From Nevskia sp. (lineage in GTDB: Bacteria; Pseudomonadota; Gammaproteobacteria; Nevskiales; Nevskiaceae), in the NCBI GenBank assembly GCA_028291645.1, contig JAQGNU010000223.1, positions 1-38,313 of the forward strand: 38,313 nt of DNA. Direction: 5' to 3'. The position numbers and the translations under genes were made by a program. This document shows, piece by piece, positions 26,524 to 35,544 of the stretch; the first letter of the stretch is position 1; each line of letters begins with the position of its first letter. The notes under the pieces were generated by a model, which saw only the letters and a list, made by a program, of their open reading frames with translations, made no database searches and had not been told where the DNA came from.

Positions 26524-26829
26524 TTACGGCGCTGGTTTGGCACAGCCGGTCCGCAGCAGCGCCGCGGCGACCGCGGCACGATCGAAGTCGGTTTCGCAGA
26601 CGGCTTGCTGCTGTGGATCGAGCAGCACCGGAATGCTGCGGCCGTAGCGCTCGCGCCAGTCGTCGCGGCTGTCGACATCGATCCATTCCAGCAGCGCCGT
26701 CAGCCGCGGGAACGCGGTCAGCAGCTGGTCGCTGAATTCGTCGCACAGATGGCAGCCCGGCCGGCTCAGCAGCTGCCAGGACTGGTGACCGGCTTGATCG
26801 TCGGACAATGCCGTCTGCAGCGCCGCCAT
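26524..26829 (-). CDS. Glutaredoxin-like (DUF836) protein
   Basis: 101 residues with a single thioredoxin-fold domain. The redox motif is C26-H-L-C29 in LLSRPGCHLCDEF, followed by IDVDSRDDWRERYGRSIPVLL with the conserved cis-proline region. It matches the short glutaredoxin-like family found after mucD in several gammaproteobacteria. Its ATG overlaps the mucD stop by one base (TGATG). It is probably cotranscribed with the envelope stress operon. Its redox partner is unknown. Confidence 0.82.
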   Translation of the reverse strand: MAALQTALSDDQAGHQSWQLLSRPGCHLCDEFSDQLLTAFPRLTALLEWIDVDSRDDWRERYGRSIPVLLDPQQQAVCETDFDRAAVAAALLRTGCAKPAP

Positions 26830-28373
26830 CAAGGCTTCGGCGGCACCTGCAGCGCCAGGAACAGCGGTGCACCGTCGCGCTGCACCAGCATCGGCACGGT
26901 CTGGCCCGGCGTCAGCCGGCCGATCACCTCGTTGTAGCGGTCGACGCTTTCGACGTCCTGGCCGGCGATCGACAGGATCACATCGCCACTCAGCACACCC
27001 GCATCGCGCGCCGGACCGGGCGCGACGCCGGCGACTTTGACGCCGCCGGAAACGATCCGCGCTGACTTGCGCTCGTCGTCGCTGAGACTCTTGATGCTCA
27101 GACCGAGCGGCTTGGCGGAATCGCCGAGGCCGCGCGGCGGTGTGTTCGGCGGTACCGGGGATTGGGCGGGCTGCTCCTGGTCCTGATCCTGGTTCTCCAG
27201 CGAACCGACTTCCAGTTTCACCGTGATCTCCTTGCCGTCGCGCAGCAGGTCGAGCGTCACCGAATCGCCCGGCGTGCTGTTGCCGACCAGCGGCGGCAGC
27301 TCGCTCGAGGTCGCCAGCTCGATGCCGTTGAACTTCAGGATCACATCGCCGGCCTTGACCCCGGATTGCTGTGCCGGACTGTCCGGCAGCACCCGCGCGA
27401 CCAGCGCGCCGCCCGGCTTGCTCATGCCGAACGAAGTGGCGAGGTTGCGATCGATCTTCTGCACGACGACGCCGAGCCAGCCGCGCGTGACCTTGCCCTT
27501 CTCTTTCAACTCGCGCGCGACCTTGGTGGCGACATCGATCGGGATCGAGAACGCCACGCCCATGAAGCCGCCAGTCTGGCTGTAGATCTGCGAGTTCACG
27601 CCGATCACTTCGCCGCGCATGTTGAACAGCGGTCCGCCGGAATTGCCGGGGTTGATCGCGGCATCGGTCTGGATGAACGGCACGTACTGCTCGGTGTCGA
27701 GATTGCGGCCTTTGGCCGAGACGATGCCGGACGTCACCGTGTAGTCGAAGCCGAACGGCGAACCGATCGCCACCACCCACTCGCCAACACGGATTTTCTT
27801 GATGTCGGCGATCTTCACCGCCGGCAGGCCGCTGGCGTCGATCTTCAGCAGGGCGATATCGCTGCGCTCGTCGCTGCCGACCACGGTCGCGGGCAGCTGG
27901 CGCCGGTCCGACAGCGTCACCACGACTTCCTTCGAATCCTTGACGACATGGTGATTGGTCAGCACATAGCCATCTTCGGACAGGATGAACCCCGAACCCA
28001 GCGACTGCTCGTTGCCCTGCGTGCCGTCATCGCCATCGGCGCCGTCCGGACTGTCGGGACTAGCGTCGGCATCGCCTGGTGTCTTGCCTTCGCCGGGATC
28101 GCCCTTCGCGGGCGGCTGCTGGCCCTGGCCGTGCTGTTCGAGAAATTTGCGCAGCCAGTCCGGCAGCTTGTTGTTCTGCGATTCGTCGCTGGTTTGCTCG
28201 GGCGGCTCCGGATTGGCCGGCACTGCGCTGATGTTCACCACCGAGGGGCTGACTTGCTGCACCAGGTCGGCGAAGTCCGGCAGGTTGCCGTTGCCGCGAC
28301 CGCCGCAAGCCACCAGCGCCAGGCTCATCGCACAACTCGCTGCCAGCATGAATCGAGACACGCTACCCCGCAT
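26829..28373 (-). CDS. mucD: DegP/MucD-family serine protease with lipoprotein-like signal
   Basis: 514 residues. The catalytic triad is H142 (TNHHVVKDS), D172 (SDIALLKID) and S245 (GNSGGPLFN), followed by two PDZ domains (GALVARVLPDSPAQQSGVKAGD and VAGVAPGPARDAGVLSGD). It degrades misfolded periplasmic proteins and can restrain the RpoE response. Unlike E. coli DegP, the signal sequence ends SLALVACGG, a lipobox with C23, and glycine at +2 would favour outer-membrane delivery. An acidic, proline- and glycine-rich linker (about 52-124) separates the N-terminus from the protease. A good ribosome site (GGGAG, 8 bp) precedes the ATG. Confidence 0.94.
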   Translation of the reverse strand: MRGSVSRFMLAASCAMSLALVACGGRGNGNLPDFADLVQQVSPSVVNISAVPANPEPPEQTSDESQNNKLPDWLRKFLEQHGQGQQPPAKGDPGEGKTPGDADASPDSPDGADGDDGTQGNEQSLGSGFILSEDGYVLTNHHVVKDSKEVVVTLSDRRQLPATVVGSDERSDIALLKIDASGLPAVKIADIKKIRVGEWVVAIGSPFGFDYTVTSGIVSAKGRNLDTEQYVPFIQTDAAINPGNSGGPLFNMRGEVIGVNSQIYSQTGGFMGVAFSIPIDVATKVARELKEKGKVTRGWLGVVVQKIDRNLATSFGMSKPGGALVARVLPDSPAQQSGVKAGDVILKFNGIELATSSELPPLVGNSTPGDSVTLDLLRDGKEITVKLEVGSLENQDQDQEQPAQSPVPPNTPPRGLGDSAKPLGLSIKSLSDDERKSARIVSGGVKVAGVAPGPARDAGVLSGDVILSIAGQDVESVDRYNEVIGRLTPGQTVPMLVQRDGAPLFLALQVPPKP

Positions 28374-28492
28374 TCGAAAGCTCCCTGGAACCCTAGGCCA
28401 AATCCACGCGATGCGCCGCCGGTAATGCAGGCGGATTAATTCGAAAAAAGCAGTTGAACACGGCAGGCGCGGCCGGGCAACCCGGGTCCCGT

Positions 28493-29530
28493 TTAGGGAT
28501 GGCGCGTCGCAGGAGCCTGCTGTGCGGCGCCGGGAACGTCCGGCAGCACCGGGCTGACGTTGTCGCCAATCAACCGGATCGTCGGCGAAGGCACTTCGCC
28601 GACGATGGTGATGTGATAGTCGCCGACCATGCGTCCATAGGCCTGCACCGAGCCGACGTGTGAAATGCCGCTGAAGGTCTTCTCCGGGCTCGGCTGCCGG
28701 ATCGCACTGAATACCGAGACCGTCGCCAGCCCATCCGACAACAGCAAATGCTCCATCTGTCCAGCCTGGCCATTCGGCAATGGCCGGTGCTCGCGCGATA
28801 CCACCTGGAAACCCGGCGGCAGACTGCCGAACACGACTTGCGAGGGTCCGGAGTCGTCTTCGGGCTTGGCGGCCAGATCGAGCGGCTGCTCGTTCTTGGT
28901 CACCAGGTTGAATTTGGACGTATCGACCTCGGTTTCGAACGCCGCATCCGGGATCGACTGCGGGAACGACACTTCGGTGAACATCAGCTGTTCGAGCACT
29001 TCACCGTGCGCACCGACCAGACTGATCTTCAGCGGGATATGGGTTTCCTTGTCGTACCAGACCTCATAGCCGAAACGGAAGGCGTCGCGCGGCGTCACCA
29101 TGATGCCATTGCAGGGGCGGTCGGCGACGCGACTGGCGCCTTCGTCGACGAAGCTGTACCAAGACGCCAGCTGCGCCACGCGCTCGGCGGTGAGCTGATT
29201 GAGCACGCCTTTCAGCGTTGGACGCTCGCGCGTCACCGTCTGACCTTTCGGCAGTATCCAGATCACGCGGTCGTCGGTGCGCAGCAGCTGCACCGGATCG
29301 CCGGTCATATTGAGAATGCGTTCGCGCTCGCTGCCGTTGAGAAAGCGATGCTGGACCTTGAACACCTCGAACTGGTCACCGCCGCGATAGACCGCGACAC
29401 CCTGATAAGTCACCGTGCGCGACGCGTCTGCCGCCCGGGTCAGGCTGGTCGCCGCCGCCGTGTCGTCCGCACATACCTGCTGCGCCGCGGCGAGCCCGAA
29501 GGCGCCCGCGCAGAGAAGCACACGCTTCAT
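28493..29530 (-). CDS. rseB: RseB/MucB, periplasmic regulator of sigma-E
   Basis: 345 residues. A signal peptide (MKRVLLCAGAFGLAAAQQVCA) is followed by the MucB/RseB large domain (YQGVAVYRGGDQFEVFKVQH, ERERILNMTGDPVQLLRTDD) and a C-terminal domain (PPGFQVVSREHRPLP to SVFSAIRQPS). RseB binds the anti-sigma RseA and mislocalised lipoproteins or LPS, tuning proteolysis of RseA. The start touches the rseA stop. The gene order rpoE-rseA-rseB-mucD supports the call. Confidence 0.93.
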   Translation of the reverse strand: MKRVLLCAGAFGLAAAQQVCADDTAAATSLTRAADASRTVTYQGVAVYRGGDQFEVFKVQHRFLNGSERERILNMTGDPVQLLRTDDRVIWILPKGQTVTRERPTLKGVLNQLTAERVAQLASWYSFVDEGASRVADRPCNGIMVTPRDAFRFGYEVWYDKETHIPLKISLVGAHGEVLEQLMFTEVSFPQSIPDAAFETEVDTSKFNLVTKNEQPLDLAAKPEDDSGPSQVVFGSLPPGFQVVSREHRPLPNGQAGQMEHLLLSDGLATVSVFSAIRQPSPEKTFSGISHVGSVQAYGRMVGDYHITIVGEVPSPTIRLIGDNVSPVLPDVPGAAQQAPATRHP

Positions 29531-30252
29531 TAATGAGGCCCGTTAGACGACCGGTAGTCCACGTTGCGCGCAGCCAGACGGGCATAGCCCAGCGCGCCGT
29601 TCATGCCCTGATCGGCACGCGAATTGTTGTGCTCGATCATGTAAGTGTTCAATTCCCGCGCAGCGTCTGGATCAAGCTGCGTCCAGCGCGTTTCGGTCGG
29701 CTCTTCGGTATTGGCGGTATAGGTGCGTGCCGACACCGGCATCAGGCCACCACGGTTGCTGCCGGTATCGGCAACCGGACGGATATCACTGGTGTTCGAC
29801 GCCAGGCTCGCCATCGGGGTCGCCACCGTTTCAGTACCGCTGCCGAGCCAGGCGCGGCCGCCGGCCAGCGCAACCAAGGTCACGGAAGCCGCTGCAGCCC
29901 AACCGATCAAGGGCCGCGAGCGGCGTGCGCGCTGCATAGTCGCTGGGCGTTGACGCGTCGGCAAGGCCACCACTTTGGAAGGCGGCACGGGCATTGCCTG
30001 AGCCGGCGTTGCCACAGAGTCGGCCGCGGAATCCATTGCGCCCAATTGCGCCATGATGCCTGCGCAGAACTGGTCGGAATCGATCCGGGCGGAACGCTGC
30101 ACGGTCTTGCCGGCGACCGCTTCGCGCACCAGGCTCATGCGGCTCCACTGCTGCATCAGCCGTGGCGATCGCGCCGTTTCATCCAATAGACGACGCACTT
30201 CGGATGTGCTGCACTCGCCATCCAACAGTGCCGAAACCAGTTCTTCCGCCAT
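29530..30252 (-). CDS. rseA: RseA/MucA anti-sigma factor
   Basis: 240 residues from the ATG at 30252 (MAEELVSALLDGECSTSEV), which has GGGTG ahead and matches family N-termini. ATGs at 30285 and 30324 would extend into the intergenic region and are less likely. The N-terminal domain binds sigma-E; a transmembrane helix lies near residues 114-132 (PLIGWAAAASVTLVALAGG). The periplasmic tail is polar. It holds RpoE inactive at the membrane until cleaved. An unusual 118-bp spacer with a hairpin separates it from rpoE. Confidence 0.9.
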   Translation of the reverse strand: MAEELVSALLDGECSTSEVRRLLDETARSPRLMQQWSRMSLVREAVAGKTVQRSARIDSDQFCAGIMAQLGAMDSAADSVATPAQAMPVPPSKVVALPTRQRPATMQRARRSRPLIGWAAAASVTLVALAGGRAWLGSGTETVATPMASLASNTSDIRPVADTGSNRGGLMPVSARTYTANTEEPTETRWTQLDPDAARELNTYMIEHNNSRADQGMNGALGYARLAARNVDYRSSNGPH

Positions 30253-30314
30253 TGCGTCACCCGACCGAGTTATGTTGCTGACCATAGTGATGTAATAACC
30301 GCGTGTAAAGAATA

Positions 30315-30321
30315 AAGTTCC
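30315..30321 (-). promoter_or_regulatory. Candidate sigma-E type -35 element upstream of rseA
   Basis: GGAACTT on the minus strand is an exact match to the RpoE -35 consensus. At 15-16 bp the downstream sequence is GGTTATTA, a poor match to the RpoE -10 (TCTGA/TCAAA). An internal promoter for rseA-rseB-mucD is possible but weakly supported. Confidence 0.3.
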
Positions 30322-30329
30322 CAACTCGG

Positions 30330-30348
30330 CTAGGTAAATTCTACCTAG
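30330..30348. other. Hairpin between rpoE and rseA
   Basis: CTAGGTA-AATTC-TACCTAG is a perfect 7-bp stem with a 5-base loop, 22 bases after the rpoE stop. There is no T-run, so it is not a classical terminator. It may be an attenuator or RNA processing site that lowers rseA relative to rpoE. Confidence 0.55.
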
Positions 30349-30370
30349 TGCCGGTAGCTCTTACCCGCCG

Positions 30371-30943
30371 CTAGCTAAGCAAAGGCTGGACCACCGTATC
30401 AATTGCCTCGCGCGCGCGGAAAATTCGCGAGCGTACCGTGCCGATCGGACAGTCCATGACCTCGGCGATTTCCTCGTAGCTGAGGCCTTCCAGTTCGCGC
30501 AGCGTGATTGCCTGGCGCAGATCGGCCGGCAGCTTGCTGATGACCTCGGCGACTTTCTGCTTGATTTCGTCCGACAGCAGCATCGATTCCGGCGTGTCGA
30601 CATCGCTGAGCTGCTCGGTATGGCCATACTGCTCGGCATCGGCAATGTCGATGTCCTGATTGGCCGGACGCCGTCCACGCGACACCAGATGGTTCTTGGC
30701 GGTATTGATGCCGATCCGGTAAAGCCAGGTGTAGAACGCACTTTGGCCACGGAAACCGTTCAGCGCTCGATACGCCTTGATGAAGGTTTCCTGCGACACA
30801 TCCGGCGCATCACCCTCGCCGACCAGACGGCCGACCAGCTGCACGATCTTGTGCTGATACTTGCGTACCAGCAGTTCAAATGCGCGCTGATTGCCTTCCT
30901 GGGCGAGAGCGACCAATTGTTCGTCTGTTTGTTGTTCGCTCAT
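30371..30943 (-). CDS. rpoE: Sigma factor RpoE/AlgU
   Basis: 190 residues from the ATG at 30943 (MSEQQTDEQLVALAQEGNQ); the frame continues upstream but that part is not coding. Region 2 is DVSQETFIKAYRALNGFRG and AFYTWLYRIGINTAKNHL. Region 4 is ELEGLSYEEIAEVMDCPIGTVRSRIFRAR. This is the envelope stress sigma factor that transcribes its own operon and outer-membrane repair genes. It is divergent from nadB, the classical arrangement. No convincing promoter box could be assigned in the 169-bp divergent spacer (30944-31112). Confidence 0.96.
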   Translation of the reverse strand: MSEQQTDEQLVALAQEGNQRAFELLVRKYQHKIVQLVGRLVGEGDAPDVSQETFIKAYRALNGFRGQSAFYTWLYRIGINTAKNHLVSRGRRPANQDIDIADAEQYGHTEQLSDVDTPESMLLSDEIKQKVAEVISKLPADLRQAITLRELEGLSYEEIAEVMDCPIGTVRSRIFRAREAIDTVVQPLLS

Positions 30944-31112
30944 TCCTGCATATATTCCGCCACGCCCACCCATGGAGCCAACGGCTTGAAATCCGGATAA
31001 ACTCCCGCTGCCACTCGTCTTGTGCGGCATTTCGGTTTGGTGACTTTGAGTAGTGTAACAAGCTCCCCCCGGAAGCCGCTGAACAATTTCCAATAAATCG
31101 CTGGCCCCATCC

Positions 31113-32702
31113 GTGAATTTCACTGCTGCAGCATCCGCCGAAGTGCTCATCCTCGGCAGCGGTGCCGCCGGCCTGTCGGCCGCGCTGCGCCTCGCCCAGG
31201 CCAACCGCAAGGTCTGCGTCGTCTCCAAGGGCACGCTCGCCGGCGGCAGTACGCTGTGGGCCCAGGGCGGCATTTCCGCCGTGCTCGACGCCGACGATTC
31301 GGTCGAAGCCCATGTGCGCGACACGCTGGTCGCCGGCGCCGGCCTGTGCGACGAAGCCGCGGTACGGTTTACCGTCGAACGCGGTCCGCGCTGCATCGAA
31401 TGGCTGATCGAGCAAGGCGTGGTATTTACCCAGGCCGAGGGCGAACAGCGCGGCCAGCGCCTGCACCTGACGCGCGAAGGCGGCCACAGCCACCGCCGCA
31501 TCGTGCACGCCGCCGACGCGACCGGGCATGCGGTCGAAACCACGCTCGCGGCGCTGGCGGCGGCGCATCCGAACATCCTCGCGCGCGAACAGAGCGTGGC
31601 GCTCGATCTGATCATCGACAAGGCGAGCAAGCGCGTCCATGGCGCCTACCTGCTGGATCGCCGCAGCGGCCGCATCGAGGCGGTGCGCGCGAAAGCGGTG
31701 ATTCTCGCCACTGGCGGCGCCAACCAGGTCTATCTGTATTCGACCAATCAGTTCGGCGCCTCCGGCGACGGCATCGCGATGGCCTGGCGCGCCGGCTGCC
31801 GCGTCGCCAACATGGAATTCATGCAGTTCCATCCGACCACGCTGTATCACCGCGATTCGCGCTCGTTCCTGATCTCGGAAGCGCTGCGCGGCGAAGGCGC
31901 GCTGCTCAAGCTGCCGGACGGCGAGCGCTTCATGCCGCGCTTCGACGAACGCGCCGAACTGGCGCCGCGCGACATCGTCGCCCGCGCCATCGACCACGAG
32001 ATGAAGCGGCTCGGCATCAAGCATGTGCTGCTCGACATCAGCCACAAGCCGGCCGATTTCATCCGCGCGCATTTCCCGTCGATCTACTCGCACTGTCTCA
32101 GCCTCGGCCTCGACATTACCCGCGAGCCGATTCCGGTGGTGCCGTCGGCGCATTTCACCTGCGGCGGCGTGGTCACCGATCTGCGCGCGCGCACCGATGT
32201 CGCCGGCCTCTACGCCGCCGGCGAAGTCGCCTGCACCGGCCTGCATGGCGCCAACCGCCTGGCCAGCAATTCGCTGCTCGAATGTCTGGTGTTCGCCGAT
32301 GCCGCGGCCGAGGATCTGTGCCGCGAACTGCCGCATCTGCCGGAACCGCCGGCGCTGAAACCCTGGGACGAATCGCGCGTGTCGAATTCGGACGAGGACG
32401 TCGTCGTCAGCCACAACTGGCTCGAGCTGCGCACCTTCATGTGGGACTACGTCGGCATCGTCCGCACCAGCAAGCGCCTGCTGCGCGCGCAGCATCGCGT
32501 CGATCTGCTGCGCCGCGAAATCGTCGAGTTCTATCGCCACTATCGCGTCACCCATCACCTGATCGAGCTGCGCAATCTGGTCACGGTGGCGGAGCTGATC
32601 GTGCGCTCGGCGCTGCAACGGCGCGAAAGCCGCGGCCTGCACTTCACCTCCGATTTTCCGCAGACCGACGAAGTCGCCACGCCAACCATCCTGGTGCCGT
32701 GA
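31113..32702 (+). CDS. nadB: L-aspartate oxidase
   Basis: 529 residues from a GTG at 31113. The FAD-binding dinucleotide fold is [18 protein letters not shown], followed by [12 protein letters not shown], and the active-site region includes [42 protein letters not shown] and [16 protein letters not shown]. It oxidises L-aspartate to iminoaspartate, the first step of NAD synthesis. Distinct from fumarate reductase and SdhA homologues by size and motif set. The TGA overlaps the mobA GTG as GTGA. It is divergent from rpoE. Confidence 0.95.
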   Translation: MNFTAAASAEVLILGSGAAGLSAALRLAQANRKVCVVSKGTLAGGSTLWAQGGISAVLDADDSVEAHVRDTLVAGAGLCDEAAVRFTVERGPRCIEWLIEQGVVFTQAEGEQRGQRLHLTREGGHSHRRIVHAADATGHAVETTLAALAAAHPNILAREQSVALDLIIDKASKRVHGAYLLDRRSGRIEAVRAKAVILATGGANQVYLYSTNQFGASGDGIAMAWRAGCRVANMEFMQFHPTTLYHRDSRSFLISEALRGEGALLKLPDGERFMPRFDERAELAPRDIVARAIDHEMKRLGIKHVLLDISHKPADFIRAHFPSIYSHCLSLGLDITREPIPVVPSAHFTCGGVVTDLRARTDVAGLYAAGEVACTGLHGANRLASNSLLECLVFADAAAEDLCRELPHLPEPPALKPWDESRVSNSDEDVVVSHNWLELRTFMWDYVGIVRTSKRLLRAQHRVDLLRREIVEFYRHYRVTHHLIELRNLVTVAELIVRSALQRRESRGLHFTSDFPQTDEVATPTILVP

Positions 32703-33304
32703 ACGCACGTCCGACCGCGCTGATCCTGTGCGGCGGCGGCGCCACGCGGCTCGGCGGAATCGACAAGCCGCTGCGCGACTTTGGCGGCGCGCCGCTGATC
32801 GAGCGGGTGCTGCAGCGGATTGCGCCGCAGGTCGGCAGCGTCATCATCAGCGCCAACCGCAGTCACCAGCAGTACAAGGACTTCGCGCCGAGGTTGGCCG
32901 ACGATGGCGCCTTCGTCGACTGCGGTCCACTCGCCGGCCTGCTCGCCGGACTCGATGCCGCGCTCACCGACGAAGTGCTCTGCGTGCCCGGCGATGCGCC
33001 GTTGCTGCCGCTGGATCTGGTTGCTCGACTCTCGAAGTCGCGCCTCGGACCGCCCGCCGCGATAGTCGCTTTTGCCGATGACGGCCACGGTCCGCAACCG
33101 CTGTGCTGCCTGCTGCCGCGCAGTCTGCGCGATGATCTGCGCAGCTATCTCGGCGCCGGTGGCCGTACACCGCGCGACTGGTTTCGCCGGCATCATGCGG
33201 CGGTCGCGAACTTTAGCGACGCGCCGCCATGGGCCTGGAGTATCAACACCGACGAAGAGTGGATTGCCGCCGAGCGGCAATTCGCGGAGCGTAAAAACCC
33301 ATGA
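32699..33304 (+). CDS. mobA: Molybdenum cofactor guanylyltransferase MobA
   Basis: 201 residues from a GTG overlapping the nadB stop as GTGA. The nucleotide loop [16 protein letters not shown] corresponds to the usual LAGGxxxRMGGxDK. [12 protein letters not shown] and [13 protein letters not shown] follow in the family order. It links GMP to molybdopterin, making MGD. The family cysteine in the CDxP motif is glycine here. It is coupled to moeA by ATGA. Confidence 0.9.
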   Translation: MNARPTALILCGGGATRLGGIDKPLRDFGGAPLIERVLQRIAPQVGSVIISANRSHQQYKDFAPRLADDGAFVDCGPLAGLLAGLDAALTDEVLCVPGDAPLLPLDLVARLSKSRLGPPAAIVAFADDGHGPQPLCCLLPRSLRDDLRSYLGAGGRTPRDWFRRHHAAVANFSDAPPWAWSINTDEEWIAAERQFAERKNP

Positions 33305-34530
33305 TCTCGCTCGAAGACGCCCTCGCCATCTACGCGCAGACGCTGCACGCACTGCCCGCGGAAACCATCGCCATCGCCGATGCCGCTCAGCGCGTACTCG
33401 CGCAGCCACTGATCGCACAGACCGATCTGCCGCGCATCGATCAGAGCGCGATGGACGGCTACGCCTTGCGCGCAGCCGATGTCGCAAACGCCAGTGCCGA
33501 CGCGCCGCTGCGGCTGCCGATCGTGCAACAGATCGCCGCCGGCGCGCATGAGACGCTGACACCGCTGCTGGCCGGCAGCGTCGCGCGCATTCTCACCGGC
33601 GCACCGGTGCCGCCGGGTGCCGACACGGTGATCCCGCAGGAGCGCGTACTGCGTGAAGGCAGGGAACTGGTTTTCAGCGAGCCTTACGCAGCCGACAAGA
33701 ACATCCGGCGGCGCGGCGAAGAACTGCGGCACGGCACCACGATCGCCGCCGCCGGCCAGCGCATCACGCCCGGCCTGCTGGCTTCGCTGATCAATGCCGG
33801 CATCACCGAATTGCGTGTGCATCGCCGGCCGCGCATCCGCGTGCTGGTCACCGGTGACGAAGTGCGGCCCGCCGGCAGCACGCTCGCGCAAGGCCAGATT
33901 CCAGACAGCAATGGTCCGATGGTGCGTGCGGTGCTGACGTGCTGGGGCGTACTCGCGCTAAGCGTCGAGCACGTTGGCGACACCATCGAAGCCGTGCGCG
34001 ATGCGCTCGCGCGCGGACTCGCGGAAACCGATCTGGTGATCAGCGCTGGCGGTGCCTCGGTCGGTGATCGCGATTACATCGTCGCTGTCGCCGAACAGTT
34101 GGGCGTGCAACGCGTGTTCTGGAAAGTCGCGCAGAAGCCGGGCAAGCCGATGTTCTTCGGCGTACGCGAAACCGACCAAGGACAAGCGACTTTGCTGGCC
34201 TTGCCGGGCAATCCGGGCGCGGTGCTGATCGGCCTCGCGCTGCACGTGCAGCGCACGCTCGATCTGCTCGAAGGCATCAAGCACCCGGCACCGCATTGGG
34301 CGATGGGCGTGCTGAGCGAGTCCATCGATGCCGATGCGCAACGCGTGCGGCTGGTGCGGATGCAGCTGAATCACGATGCCAGCGGCGTCGCGCGGCTGAG
34401 CCCGCTGCCGAATCAGGATTCGCACATGCTGAGCAATCTGTCGGCGGCCGATGTACTGGTCTGGGTGCCGGCGGGTGATGTCGCGCTGGCGGCCGGCGCC
34501 AAGGTGCAATGGGTGTCGCTACCGATCTGA
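33301..34530 (+). CDS. moeA: Molybdopterin molybdenumtransferase MoeA
   Basis: 409 residues. The blocks SAMDGYALR, TGAPVPPGADTVIPQE, VTGDEVRPAG, DSNGPM, SAGGASVGDRDY, KPGKPMFFG and LPGNPGAVLIGL are all those of MoeA. It inserts molybdate into adenylated molybdopterin. Adjacent mobA implies that Mo-dependent enzymes needing MGD are made. The gene ends 39 bp from ygfX on the other strand (convergent), with no clear terminator between them. Confidence 0.95.
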   Translation: MISLEDALAIYAQTLHALPAETIAIADAAQRVLAQPLIAQTDLPRIDQSAMDGYALRAADVANASADAPLRLPIVQQIAAGAHETLTPLLAGSVARILTGAPVPPGADTVIPQERVLREGRELVFSEPYAADKNIRRRGEELRHGTTIAAAGQRITPGLLASLINAGITELRVHRRPRIRVLVTGDEVRPAGSTLAQGQIPDSNGPMVRAVLTCWGVLALSVEHVGDTIEAVRDALARGLAETDLVISAGGASVGDRDYIVAVAEQLGVQRVFWKVAQKPGKPMFFGVRETDQGQATLLALPGNPGAVLIGLALHVQRTLDLLEGIKHPAPHWAMGVLSESIDADAQRVRLVRMQLNHDASGVARLSPLPNQDSHMLSNLSAADVLVWVPAGDVALAAGAKVQWVSLPI

Positions 34531-34569
34531 ACTTTGCCGCGACGGGTTCGCCGCTGAAGCAGCGACACG

Positions 34570-35028
34570 CTACTCGGCAGCCGCTCCACTTTCTTTCGCG
34601 CCAAGCAGCAAGCGCGCGCGCAGCCGCCGCAACTGTTCCGCTGAGGTTTCGTCGCCAAACAGCGTGCGCACCTTGGTTGCTCCACCCGCCGTCTTGAACC
34701 GCACGACGACCAGCGCCGCATGCGCGAAACTGCCCGGCAACAAGCTTGCACGCTCGCTGGCGCGCGCAGTTTCAACCGTCCAACTGCCATCGCCATGCGC
34801 CACCAGGCGCCGCAACGCCCGCGGTCCGTAGCCGAAGGCCGGATGACGTCGCAATGAAAACCAAGAGATGATGAACAGCACGGCCAGACCGAGTGCTACA
34901 AATTTTGGCGGCTGCGCCATGAAGGCCAGGCCGATGGCGCTCACATGCAGCACCATCACCACGCCGAGCGCGCGCAGCGACGGCGCCAGTTGCAGATCAA
35001 GCGTCGCCGCGGAGTCGCTGGAGGACAT
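34570..35028 (-). CDS. ygfX: YgfX-like membrane protein (CptA family)
   Basis: 152 residues from the ATG at 35028, overlapping sdhE by 32 bp. Two membrane helices are visible (LGVVMVLHVSAIGLAFMA and FVALGLAVLFIISWFSL), followed by a cytoplasmic domain with DGSWTV and a basic C-terminal region (RRLRARLLLG). In E. coli, ygfX overlaps sdhE in the same way and is discussed as a membrane-linked partner or toxin of it. Sequence conservation is low in this family, so the call leans on topology and position. Confidence 0.72.
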   Translation of the reverse strand: MSSSDSAATLDLQLAPSLRALGVVMVLHVSAIGLAFMAQPPKFVALGLAVLFIISWFSLRRHPAFGYGPRALRRLVAHGDGSWTVETARASERASLLPGSFAHAALVVVRFKTAGGATKVRTLFGDETSAEQLRRLRARLLLGAKESGAAAE

Positions 35029-35245
35029 TGCTGAATTCGTCCGGCATCTCGGCCGCACCGATGATCCAGGCCCACAGATCGGGGTCTTCGCAATCGAGCA
35101 GCGCCAGGAATTCGGCCTGCTCGGCCGCCGGCGCGAGGTCGTAACGCTGCTTCAAATAACGTTCGAGCAGCACGTCAAGTTCCTTCATGCCGCGCCGGCA
35201 ACGCCAGCGCAGACGCGCGAAATCATTGGCACTCAGGTCAGTCAT
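34997..35245 (-). CDS. sdhE: Succinate dehydrogenase assembly factor SdhE (YgfY/CptB)
   Basis: 82 residues. The RGM motif (R18-G19-M20, in RWRCRRGMKELDVLLERY) and DCEDPDLWAWIIG are the family marks. SdhE promotes covalent flavinylation of SdhA. It lies about 0.4 kb downstream of sdhB with a repeat and a small ORF in between, and overlaps ygfX. Confidence 0.93.
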   Translation of the reverse strand: MTDLSANDFARLRWRCRRGMKELDVLLERYLKQRYDLAPAAEQAEFLALLDCEDPDLWAWIIGAAEMPDEFSNVLQRLRGDA

Positions 35246-35260
35246 GCATTGATCAAAATG

Positions 35261-35356
35261 TAGGGCGGGTTAGCGGCTTCATCGCGTAACCCGCCATTTC
35301 GCGAAAGGCGGGTTACGGCTGACGCCTAACCCGCCCTACTGGCTGACCCGCCCTAT
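35261..35356. repeat. Nested inverted repeat (GTAGGGCGGGTTAG family)
   Basis: Outer arms GTAGGGCGGGTTAG (35261-35274) and CTAACCCGCCCTAC (35327-35340) enclose inner arms CGTAACCCGCC (35286-35296) and GGCGGGTTACG (35308-35318). A partial further unit, GACCCGCCCTATTTG, ends at about 35360. Such GTAGGG(C/T)GGGTTAG palindromes are common intergenic elements in proteobacteria. It lies just upstream of sdhE. Confidence 0.75.
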
Positions 35357-35544
35357 TTGTGCTTTATCTCCGCCGCCTGCCTTGCAGCCTTCAGCTCTTC
35401 GCCGGCCTCTTCATGATCCGTCGTCAACTGCATTTCTTCAGGTTTCAAAAACCCTCCGTTGCGCCGAATAGCTGCAGTGATCGCGTTACCAGCCTTTTCG
35501 AAATTCAGAACTGCTTTGTGCAGGCGATCTTCTTCGGATGTCAT
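35353..35544 (-). CDS. Small hypothetical protein, 63 residues
   Basis: A 63-residue ORF with an AAGAGG ribosome-binding site 5-8 bases before its ATG. The protein (MTSEEDRLHKAVLNFEKAG, then ITAAIRRNGGFLKPEEM and AGEELKAARQAAEIKHK) is charged and probably helical, with no membrane segment or signal. The surrounding sequence has lower GC than its neighbours, and a repeat follows directly. I do not recognise the family. It sits between sdhB and sdhE, separated from sdhB by 73 bp. It could be a recent insertion. Confidence 0.5.
   Translation of the reverse strand: MTSEEDRLHKAVLNFEKAGNAITAAIRRNGGFLKPEEMQLTTDHEEAGEELKAARQAAEIKHK

Noticed and set aside
28374-28492. Possible terminator between rseB and mucD (CCGGG-TTG-CCCGG, then a run of six T)
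   Set aside because: The T-run is more than 20 bases from the short stem, so the geometry is wrong for an intrinsic terminator, and mucD normally belongs to the same operon.
35261-35356. Nested repeats considered as a CRISPR array
   Set aside because: The units are inverted, not direct, with no regular spacers and no cas genes nearby.
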